From HGM04593 sp045613945 (GTDB lineage: Bacteria > Bacteroidota > Bacteroidia > Bacteroidales > Bacteroidaceae), in assembly GCA_045613945.1 (NCBI GenBank), contig JAZLBZ010000056.1, forward strand, positions 1-41,124: a stretch of DNA of 41,124 nt. Reading direction: 5' to 3'. Below are positions 1 to 6,325 of the stretch, piece after piece. How positions within the stretch are numbered: the stretch's first letter is position 1; every line of letters starts with the position of its first letter. The notes under the pieces were generated by a model. It worked only from the letters and a program-made list of their open reading frames with translations. It searched no databases and was not told where the DNA came from. Made by a program: the position numbers and the translations under genes.

Positions 1-1
1 A

Positions 2-226
2 GGCTACACACGCTATTTCTCAAACGACTATGCCGTTGTCATCCCGCGCACCGGGCGTGAAGAGGTTGTTGCCAACCTTGCAGCAGCAATGGAGCGTATG
101 ACCGATGCCGGTGAGCGCACGGCCATTGGCGAAAAGGCAAAAAACGCCGGAGCGCAGTTCACATGGGCTGCCCGCGGCGAAGAGTTCAAGGAACTGCTGA
201 AATCAAAATTAAGAAATCACGAATAG
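2..226 (+). CDS. Glycosyltransferase, C-terminal fragment (cut by window start)
   Basis: The frame is open from the first bases to a TAG at 224-226 and gives 74 residues. It begins in mid-protein with GYTRYFSNDYAVVIPRTG and ends in a helical tail (AAMERMTDAGERTAIGEKA). An acidic/aromatic stretch followed by a region for picking how many units to use, then an Ala/Glu-rich helix, is typical of the C-terminal Rossmann half of GT-B glycosyltransferases, where the nucleotide-sugar donor binds. The catalytic region lies outside the window, so donor and acceptor cannot be named. It is the first of five co-directional genes that look like a surface-polysaccharide locus. The assignment to a glycosyltransferase is good but rests on a short stretch plus context. 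Confidence 0.6.
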   Translation, partial: GYTRYFSNDYAVVIPRTGREEVVANLAAAMERMTDAGERTAIGEKAKNAGAQFTWAARGEEFKELLKSKLRNHE

Positions 227-246
227 TATTAAAAAACAAATTAAAT

Positions 247-927
247 ATGAAAATAATACATCTGATAAGAATACTGTTGAAATTGAATTTATTTAAAACT
301 ATTTATTTCAATTTTCACTATTTCCCTTTTAGAACGGCAATCCGTTTACCCTTTTTCATATATAGACATTCCAAATTTTATTGTTTATCAGGTAAAATAA
401 TAATTGATGCTCCTGTAAAAACAGGCATGTTCAAGTTCGGTCAGCGTAAATTGACTATAATAGATTCTATTTATGATAGAACAATTTGGAAACTTTCAGG
501 AACATTGATTATTAAAGGTTCTGTTGGCATTGGAAGAGGAACAAAAATAAATGTGGATGAAAATGCCACATTGATATTCGGTGATAATTTTGATGTTACG
601 GGGAATACAACATTTGTTTGCAACAAAGAAATTCAATTTGGTTCAAATTGTCTATTATCATGGGATATTCTTATCATGGATTCCGACCAACATGCGGTAA
701 TAGATGTCAATAATAATGTACTTAATCCACCAAAGGCAATATCAATAGGCAACCATGTTTGGATTGGTTGTAGAAGCACTATTTTGAAAGGAGTTTGTAT
801 TGCTGATGATAATATTGTTGCTGCAAACTCTACAGTTACTAAAAGCTTCACCAATAGTAACTCAATAATTGGAGGACATGGGAAAAATGTTGAGGTCATA
901 AAGAACAATATCAACTGGAGACATTAA
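247..927 (+). CDS. Hexapeptide-repeat (LbH) acyltransferase, probably O-acetyltransferase
   Basis: The protein has 226 residues. The ATG at 247 is chosen because the longer in-frame opening (163) overlaps the preceding glycosyltransferase and adds unrelated basic sequence. The first ~85 residues are basic and hydrophobic. From about residue 95 there are hexapeptide turns (GSVGIGRGTKINVDENATLI, then IGNHVWIGCRSTILKGV) that build the left-handed beta-helix of the WbbJ/maltose-acetyltransferase superfamily. His149 in DSDQH matches the usual catalytic histidine. It would transfer an acetyl or similar group from acyl-CoA to a sugar of the surface glycan. Base composition is clearly more A/T-rich (many Asn, Ile, Lys with AAT/ATA/AAA codons) than all neighbours, which suggests recent acquisition, as is common in capsule and O-antigen loci. 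The sugar acceptor is unknown. Confidence 0.8.
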   Translation: MKIIHLIRILLKLNLFKTIYFNFHYFPFRTAIRLPFFIYRHSKFYCLSGKIIIDAPVKTGMFKFGQRKLTIIDSIYDRTIWKLSGTLIIKGSVGIGRGTKINVDENATLIFGDNFDVTGNTTFVCNKEIQFGSNCLLSWDILIMDSDQHAVIDVNNNVLNPPKAISIGNHVWIGCRSTILKGVCIADDNIVAANSTVTKSFTNSNSIIGGHGKNVEVIKNNINWRH

Positions 928-977
928 GCTAACGGGAGTATTAATTATCTCTATTTGTGATACATAAGACCGCCTTG

Positions 978-1000
978 TTGTACTTATGCCTGAGAAACAA
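978..1000 (+). repeat. Short direct repeat, copy 1 (leader of kinase gene)
   Basis: A 23-base stretch beginning TTGTACTTATG and ending AAACAA matches 2176-2198 at 20 of 23 positions. This copy runs into the A of the kinase start codon. The other copy lies 52 bases before the start of the next gene. Confidence 0.5.
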
Positions 1001-2091
1001 TGACCACTCTCAACAACATCCTCGATTTTACCGGCGGTAATAGATTCTACCGTTTTGGGAATGCCGACGGCAAGTTTTGGATTGTGCCGGCGCGGGGTAT
1101 GCGCACAGCACTAAGCCTGTACCAGCCAAGCGGCATAAAAGGCAAGATGGTGAAAGCGATGCTGCCTTGCCTGCATCTGTTTGCACCTGTGCGCAAGGTG
1201 ATAAAGGCAAAAACCATAAACTGCCGCCTTAACAACGAACTGCTCAGTTTGCTATGTGAGGTGTTTGACGTGCAGGAGATTGAGTTTGCGGTCTTTGAGG
1301 GAACACCATCGGTGCACCAGAAGATTACAATGCAGCTGAGTAGCAAGGAGAAGATTCTTGGATACTGCAAACTAAGCGAAAGCAGTGAGATAAAGACTTT
1401 GTTTGAGAAAGAGTGCGACATACTTGAAAGGTTTTGCAACAGCGGGGTCACAGGCATCCCCAGGGTGCTCCACTGCGGCACGTTAAGTAATGGCACACAT
1501 ATATTTGTACAAAGCACTGAAAAGAACGCCTCATCAAAAGCGGTACACGAATGGAGCGCATTACAGGAGAGGTTCCTGGTACAGTTTCACGAAAAGACAA
1601 AAGCGGTGCTACCTTTTGAAGAGAGCGACTACAGCACCGCCATCAATGCACTGGAGCAGCATCTTGACTGGCTGCCGCAGGACATTGACCGCGACGCAGT
1701 ATCAAAAGCTATTGATTCTGTAAAGGAGATTTACGGCGGCAAAGAGGTGGAGTTCAGCGCCTGTCATGGCGATTTCACTCCCTGGAATATGTTTGCTGGC
1801 GGCAAGGAACTCTTTGTCTTTGACTTTGAATATGCCGCGATGACATACCCTGCAGGGATTGACCGCTATCATTTCTTTACCCAGACTGCTGTATTTGAGA
1901 AACATTGGGGCGCAGACGAGATTATAGCATATATAGCGAGCGATGAGGGCAAATGGGTTGACAGACAGCGGTATGCAATGTATCTGCTTGATGTCATCTC
2001 GCGCTTTACTATGCGCGAAGGCGGCAAAGTGACAGGCGATGCCGCAGCACCCTTCTGCCTCTGGGGCAAGGTGCTGGAAAAACTGATTTGA
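1000..2091 (+). CDS. APH-fold phosphotransferase of a glycan locus
   Basis: The protein has 363 residues. The C-terminal half carries the Brenner motif HGDFTPWN (His256 to Asn263) followed by FVFDFEYA (about 272-279). These are the catalytic loop and metal-binding DFE/DFG-like segment of the aminoglycoside-phosphotransferase/choline-kinase superfamily. The N-terminal ~150 residues hold the small nucleotide-binding lobe, preceded by about 100 residues without an obvious match. It should move phosphate from ATP to a hydroxyl group on a small molecule or glycan. It sits among glycosyltransferases, so a role in phosphorylating a sugar or alcohol precursor of the surface glycan is more likely than antibiotic resistance. 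The substrate cannot be predicted. Base use returns to the local norm after the A/T-rich gene upstream. Confidence 0.7.
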   Translation: MTTLNNILDFTGGNRFYRFGNADGKFWIVPARGMRTALSLYQPSGIKGKMVKAMLPCLHLFAPVRKVIKAKTINCRLNNELLSLLCEVFDVQEIEFAVFEGTPSVHQKITMQLSSKEKILGYCKLSESSEIKTLFEKECDILERFCNSGVTGIPRVLHCGTLSNGTHIFVQSTEKNASSKAVHEWSALQERFLVQFHEKTKAVLPFEESDYSTAINALEQHLDWLPQDIDRDAVSKAIDSVKEIYGGKEVEFSACHGDFTPWNMFAGGKELFVFDFEYAAMTYPAGIDRYHFFTQTAVFEKHWGADEIIAYIASDEGKWVDRQRYAMYLLDVISRFTMREGGKVTGDAAAPFCLWGKVLEKLI

Positions 2092-2170
2092 CAGGACTAA
2101 ACACAGAAGAACAACGCTTATCTCATAGCAAAGAACTTAAACATATAAAGCAAAGCATATAAACCTTATG

Positions 2171-2178
2171 TACTTTTG
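2171..2178 (+). promoter_or_regulatory. Candidate -7 box for the GT4 gene
   Basis: TACTTTTG fits the Bacteroidota -7 consensus TAnnTTTG. It lies about 70 bases before the ATG at 2250, in a 158-base gap. No TTTG lies at the expected upstream distance, so support is partial. It abuts the second copy of the short repeat. Confidence 0.35.
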
Positions 2179-2198
2179 TACTTATGTCTAAAAAACAA
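2176..2198 (+). repeat. Short direct repeat, copy 2 (leader of GT4 gene)
   Basis: This is the second copy of the repeat seen at 978-1000 (20 of 23 bases equal). It overlaps a candidate -7 box, so the repeat may be a shared leader or promoter segment rather than a mobile sequence. Confidence 0.5.
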
Positions 2199-2249
2199 AA
2201 GTCGCGTACAGCGCTTCTATCTAATTAAAAGCAATCAAATAACAACCAA

Positions 2250-3329
2250 ATGAAAAATATAGTCTGTTTTCATCTTTTCAATGACTACAGCGGCAGTCCG
2301 CAGGTTCTGCGAACCGTAATAGAGGGACTGCTGGAGCGAGGGTACCACATTGACCTTGTAACCTCGCGCGGCGGAGTGCTTGACGAACTTGCCGGGAGGG
2401 AAAACCTGCAGATGAGGCTATATGACTACAAGTTTGCCCGGAATTTGGTACTCCGTACAATGCGATATGCATGGGTGCAGATGCAGGTGCTTTTCATTGC
2501 ACTGGGATATATGTTCAAGAAGGACACTGTGATATACATAAACACCATTCTGCCTATTGGCGCAGCCATTGGCGGGCGCATGGCGTGCAAGAAGGTGGTA
2601 TACCACTACCACGAGAACGCCAAGGCAAAGAGCACTGCCTACCGCATACTGGCAAAGATTATGCAACTTATTGCAAGCGAGATAATTTGCGTGTCGCAAT
2701 ACCAGCGCTCTTTCTTGCGACGAAAGAAAGGGGTAACCGTTATACCCAACGCATTAAAGAAGAACTTTACAGCAAAACTGGCACCCGACAGCGAGAGGGC
2801 CTTTGAGAACAGGCGCGTTCTGATGCTTGGTTCACTGAAAGAGTACAAGGGCACAAAGGAGTTCATTGCACTTGCCGGGCGGTTGAACAAATTCCAGTTT
2901 GAACTTGTTGTTAATGACTCACAGGCGAACATAGACAGGTACTTGAATGAGAACAGGATTGTCACCACCAAGAACCTGACAATACACCCACGCCAGGATG
3001 ACGTGGCACCGTTCTACAACCGTGCGTCACTGGTGCTGAACCTGACCAATAGAAGATATGCCATAGAGACATTCGGCCTCACAGCGCTTGAGGCAATGAC
3101 AGCGGGACTACCGGTAATTGTGCCCACTGTGGGCGGAATTGCCGAGATGGTGACAGACGGCGAGAATGGCTTTAAAATTGATTCACAGAATTGTGAAGAG
3201 ATTGAACAATGTATAGAAAATATTTTACGCAATAAAGATTTTTTTGTAAATTTGTCAAATAATGCACTGGCAAAGTCCAGGCTGTATGACGCAGCGCGCA
3301 TGGTTGACAGCATTGCAATTATTTTGTAA
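2250..3329 (+). CDS. GT4-family glycosyltransferase
   Basis: The protein has 359 residues with two Rossmann-like halves (GT-B fold). The N-terminus MKNIVCFHLFNDYSGSPQVL is a typical acceptor-domain start with a glycine-containing loop. The C-terminal half contains ETFGLTALEAM, in which Glu273 and Glu281 form the EX7E motif that contacts the donor sugar in GT4 retaining enzymes, followed by AGLPVIVPTVGGIAEMV. It would add a sugar to a lipid-linked glycan on the inner face of the cytoplasmic membrane; HYHENAKAK near residue 118 is a common basic patch. A hydrophobic segment near residues 80-90 may aid membrane contact. The gene follows a 158-base gap and is 24 bases ahead of the next glycosyltransferase, so the two are probably co-transcribed. 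The exact sugar is unknown. Confidence 0.85.
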   Translation: MKNIVCFHLFNDYSGSPQVLRTVIEGLLERGYHIDLVTSRGGVLDELAGRENLQMRLYDYKFARNLVLRTMRYAWVQMQVLFIALGYMFKKDTVIYINTILPIGAAIGGRMACKKVVYHYHENAKAKSTAYRILAKIMQLIASEIICVSQYQRSFLRRKKGVTVIPNALKKNFTAKLAPDSERAFENRRVLMLGSLKEYKGTKEFIALAGRLNKFQFELVVNDSQANIDRYLNENRIVTTKNLTIHPRQDDVAPFYNRASLVLNLTNRRYAIETFGLTALEAMTAGLPVIVPTVGGIAEMVTDGENGFKIDSQNCEEIEQCIENILRNKDFFVNLSNNALAKSRLYDAARMVDSIAIIL

Positions 3330-3353
3330 AGAACAGTTTACAGCACCCGAAAA

Positions 3354-4421
3354 GTGAAAAAAGTCGCAATCATAGGAACGCAGGGAGTGCCGGCAAATTA
3401 CGGCGGTTTCGAGACCCTGGTTGAAAATATCATTGGAGATAACTGCTCCAACGGCATAGAGTATACTGTTTTTTGCAGCAGCAAGGATATGCCAACCAAA
3501 ATCAAGGAGCACAAAGGCGCCAGACTGAAGTATGTCTGCTTCAAGGCAAACGGCGTACAGAGCATCCCCTATGACATTGTTTCAATGATGCGCGCAATAT
3601 GCGGATATGACGCAATACTTATTCTTGGTGTATCGGGCTGCATATTCCTTCCTGTCCTAAAACTTTTCTGCCGCAAGAAAATCATCGTAAATATCGACGG
3701 ACTTGAATACCGCAGAGCCAAATGGAAAAACTGGGTGAAAAGGTTCCTCAAACTCTCGGAAAAAATCGCAGTACGCTTTGCCGACGTGATAATCACCGAC
3801 AACAAGGGTATACAGGATTATGTGAGAGAGGAGTACAAAAAAGAGACCACACTCATTGCATATGGCGGCGACCATGCTCTCATTGACATCACAAAGGAGC
3901 GCGAGGAGGAGATTCTGCAGCAGTATGGCCTTGACAGCGCTGGCTATTCCATAAGCGTATGCCGCATTGAACCCGAGAACAACTGCCACATAACATTGGA
4001 GGCATTCAAGGAGAACAAGAAGAGACTTGTCTTCATTGGAAACTGGAACCGCAACGACTATAGCAGAAAACTTAAGGAAGAGTATAGCAAATACAGCAAT
4101 ATCACTTTGCTCAACAGCATATACGACCTGAATGTTCTCTACACGCTTCGCAAAAACGCCAAATATTACGTACATGGGCACAGTGCAGGCGGCACCAACC
4201 CGTCACTGGTAGAGGCTATGTTCTTTGAACGACCAATACTCTCATTCGATGTGGTATATAACCGCGAGACCACCAAGAACAAGGCACACTACTACAAGAA
4301 TGCCGAGGAACTTACCGCACTCATCGAGCAGGGCGTTGACAACGGCAAGGAACTAAAAGCGATAGCCTGCAAGGAATATACCTGGGCAGAGATTGCCAAG
4401 CAATACGAGGCACTGTATTAA
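3354..4421 (+). CDS. DUF1972 / GT4 glycosyltransferase (rhamnosyltransferase-like)
   Basis: The protein has 355 residues and starts at a GTG; there is no in-frame ATG upstream and the family signature begins at once (KKVAIIGTQGVPANYGGFET). This N-terminal block defines the DUF1972 family, found on bacterial glycosyltransferases that include rhamnosyl- and other sugar transferases of O-antigen and capsule clusters. The C-terminal donor half contains GHSAGGTNPSLVEAM and a Glu-rich helix. It probably extends a lipid-linked repeat unit in the cytoplasm. It lies 24 bases after the preceding glycosyltransferase and is closed by a strong hairpin, so it ends the glycan operon. The sugar and linkage are not predictable. 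Confidence 0.85.
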   Translation: MKKVAIIGTQGVPANYGGFETLVENIIGDNCSNGIEYTVFCSSKDMPTKIKEHKGARLKYVCFKANGVQSIPYDIVSMMRAICGYDAILILGVSGCIFLPVLKLFCRKKIIVNIDGLEYRRAKWKNWVKRFLKLSEKIAVRFADVIITDNKGIQDYVREEYKKETTLIAYGGDHALIDITKEREEEILQQYGLDSAGYSISVCRIEPENNCHITLEAFKENKKRLVFIGNWNRNDYSRKLKEEYSKYSNITLLNSIYDLNVLYTLRKNAKYYVHGHSAGGTNPSLVEAMFFERPILSFDVVYNRETTKNKAHYYKNAEELTALIEQGVDNGKELKAIACKEYTWAEIAKQYEALY

Positions 4422-4431
4422 TTGACTACAT

Positions 4432-4483
4432 CAAATAAATATAAGCGCGCTTGCCCAACGGTAAGCGCGCTTATATTTATTTG
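4432..4483. terminator. Bidirectional terminator, 21-bp perfect stem
   Basis: Arms 4432-4452 and 4463-4483 are perfect reverse complements (21 pairs) around a 10-base loop. The A/T-rich outer part gives U-tracts in both directions. It lies between convergent genes, and its right arm covers the stop codon of the ABC-F gene. Each arm contains the self-complementary decamer AAGCGCGCTT. Confidence 0.85.
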
Positions 4484-6111
4484 CGTTCCAGTTCGCTAAG
4501 TTCCTCCATCTTCTTTGTGGCGAGAAACTCATATATTCCGCACAGGTGTTCGCGTACCTTTCCATGCCCGAACTCATAGACCTTAGTCACAAGACCGACG
4601 AGGAAGTCGCGGACGTGGCTCACGCAGATGAGCGTACCGTCATAGTCCTGCCGCGCCTGCTTGAGGATATCCTTTGTCTTGAGGTCGAGGTGATTGGTGG
4701 GCTCGTCGAGAATCAACAGATTCACAGGCTCAAGCAGCAGTTTTAGCAGCGCAAGGCGTGTACGCTCACCACCAGAGAGCACCTTCACCTTCTTGGTGCT
4801 TGCCTCGCCGCCGAACATGAATGCGCCAAGCAGGTCGCGAATCTTATTGCGTATCTCGCCCTTTGCAACATCGTCGATTGTCTGGAACACGGTGAGTTCC
4901 TCGTCGAGCAGCGATGCCTGGTTCTGCGCAAAATAACCAATCTGCACATTGTGGCCCAGCTGCAGCGAGCCCTCGTGCTCAAGTTCCTTCATAATACACT
5001 TTACAAGTGTTGACTTACCCTCGCCGTTGCGGCCCACAAAGGCAACCTTATTGCCACGCTCAATGGTGAGTGTCGCGCCCGAGAAGATGCGCTTCTCGCC
5101 AAATGCCTTGCCCACGCCGTCCATAATCACCGGATACTGGCCTGCACGTGGCGATGGCGGGAACTTGAGGCGCAATGCCGATGTGTCCTCCTCGTCGACC
5201 TCAATGATCTCAAGTTTCTCGAGCATCTTCACGCGGCTCTGCACCTGCAGGGTCTTTGAGTATGTTCCCTTGAAGCGCTCAATGAAGTCCTTTGTCTCCT
5301 GAATCATCTTCTGCTGCTCCTCGTACTGCTTCATCTGCTGCTGGCGGCGCTCGGCACGCAGCACAAGATACTGCGAGTAGTTGACCTTGTAGTCATATAT
5401 GCGGCCCATAGTCACCTCAATGGTGCGGGTGGTGATGTTGTCGACAAACTTTCGGTCGTGGCTGATGACAACCACCGCCTTGCCATTGTTTACAAGGAAC
5501 TCCTCGAGCCAACCTATTGACTCAATATCCAGGTGGTTGGTGGGCTCGTCAAGCAGCAGCACGTCGGGGTTGCGCAGCAGCATCTTCGCAAGTTCAATGC
5601 GCATGCGCCAGCCGCCGCTGAACTCGCTTGTCTGGCGGCCAAAATCCTTGCGCTCAAATCCAAGACCAAGAAGCGTCTTCTCGACATCCTCCTCAAAGTG
5701 AGTCATGTCAATGGCATAGAACTTCTCGCTCTTTGTGGCAACCTCTTCAATGAGCGCCATGTAATCGTCGCTCTCATAGTCGGTGCGGGTGGCAAGTTCG
5801 TTGTTCATGCGGTCAAGTTCGGCCTCCATCTCATAGAGGTGGGCAAAAGCCTGCGACGCCTCTTCAAAGACAGTGCGGCCGTCCTCGGTCATCAGGTGCT
5901 GCGGCAAGTAGGCAATGACAGTGTCCTTTGGGGCAGACACCGTACCACGCGAAGCAGTGCGCACACCGGCAAGTATCTTGAGTAGCGTGCTCTTGCCTGC
6001 ACCGTTCTTGCCCATGAGGGCAATGCGGTCCTTTTCATTAATAACAAACGAGACATCGCTGAAAAGCGTTGTTCCGCCAAACTCCACAGCCAAACCATCG
6101 ACCGAAACCAT
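4477..6111 (-). CDS. ABC-F family ATPase (ribosome-associated, Uup/YdiF-like)
   Basis: The protein has 544 residues with two ABC ATPase domains in tandem and no membrane segments, which is the ABC-F layout. The first domain has Walker A GKNGAGKST (34-42), signature SGGWRMRIEL and Walker B DVLLLDEPTNHLD. The second has Walker A GRNGEGKST, signature LSGGERTRL and Walker B NLLILDEPTNHLD. Between them lies a charged, Gln/Glu/Lys-rich linker (RRQQQMKQYEEQQ) that in this family enters the ribosomal E site and touches the P-site tRNA. Members act on stalled or starting ribosomes; some protect against antibiotics. The length and linker resemble the housekeeping group, so I do not call it a resistance gene. 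It is transcribed divergently from the aspartokinase gene. Confidence 0.9.
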   Translation of the reverse strand: MVSVDGLAVEFGGTTLFSDVSFVINEKDRIALMGKNGAGKSTLLKILAGVRTASRGTVSAPKDTVIAYLPQHLMTEDGRTVFEEASQAFAHLYEMEAELDRMNNELATRTDYESDDYMALIEEVATKSEKFYAIDMTHFEEDVEKTLLGLGFERKDFGRQTSEFSGGWRMRIELAKMLLRNPDVLLLDEPTNHLDIESIGWLEEFLVNNGKAVVVISHDRKFVDNITTRTIEVTMGRIYDYKVNYSQYLVLRAERRQQQMKQYEEQQKMIQETKDFIERFKGTYSKTLQVQSRVKMLEKLEIIEVDEEDTSALRLKFPPSPRAGQYPVIMDGVGKAFGEKRIFSGATLTIERGNKVAFVGRNGEGKSTLVKCIMKELEHEGSLQLGHNVQIGYFAQNQASLLDEELTVFQTIDDVAKGEIRNKIRDLLGAFMFGGEASTKKVKVLSGGERTRLALLKLLLEPVNLLILDEPTNHLDLKTKDILKQARQDYDGTLICVSHVRDFLVGLVTKVYEFGHGKVREHLCGIYEFLATKKMEELSELERK

Positions 6112-6152
6112 ATATAAAAGACTTTTTGATTATTATTCGTAATATTTGGGTG

Positions 6153-6160
6153 CAAAGGTA
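6153..6160 (-). promoter_or_regulatory. Candidate -7 box for the ABC-F gene
   Basis: Read on the minus strand this is TACCTTTG followed by CACCC, a close match to TAnnTTTG. It lies 42 bases before the ATG at 6111. A TTTG occurs 15 bases further upstream, closer than usual. Confidence 0.5.
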
Positions 6161-6242
6161 CAAAAAACGGGCGAACAAAAGACATCATCGGGCAACAAAG
6201 GCATAAAAAGAGGAGCATACGCCCAAAGAGGATTTCAAATTG

Positions 6243-6273
6243 TTGCTCTTTTAGCGCAAAAAAAGTAAATTTG
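6243..6273 (+). promoter_or_regulatory. Candidate promoter for thrA (TTGC, 19 bases, TAAATTTG)
   Basis: TTGC at 6243-6246 is followed after exactly 19 bases by TAAATTTG at 6266-6273. This fits the Bacteroidota -33/-7 architecture with one change in the -33 box. The ATG follows at 6326. I see no leader peptide or attenuator hairpin in the short leader. Confidence 0.55.
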
Positions 6274-6325
6274 CACCTTGAATAGTTGCAGAAGAGACAA
6301 AAACTGCACAAAAAGCAACCGAAGA

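Noticed and set aside
163..246. N-terminal extension of the acyltransferase frame
   Set aside because: It overlaps the upstream glycosyltransferase and encodes unrelated basic residues; the ATG at 247 is preferred.
4477..6111. ABC-F gene as an antibiotic-resistance determinant
   Set aside because: Its length, linker and chromosomal setting fit the housekeeping ABC-F group; no resistance-type features stand out.
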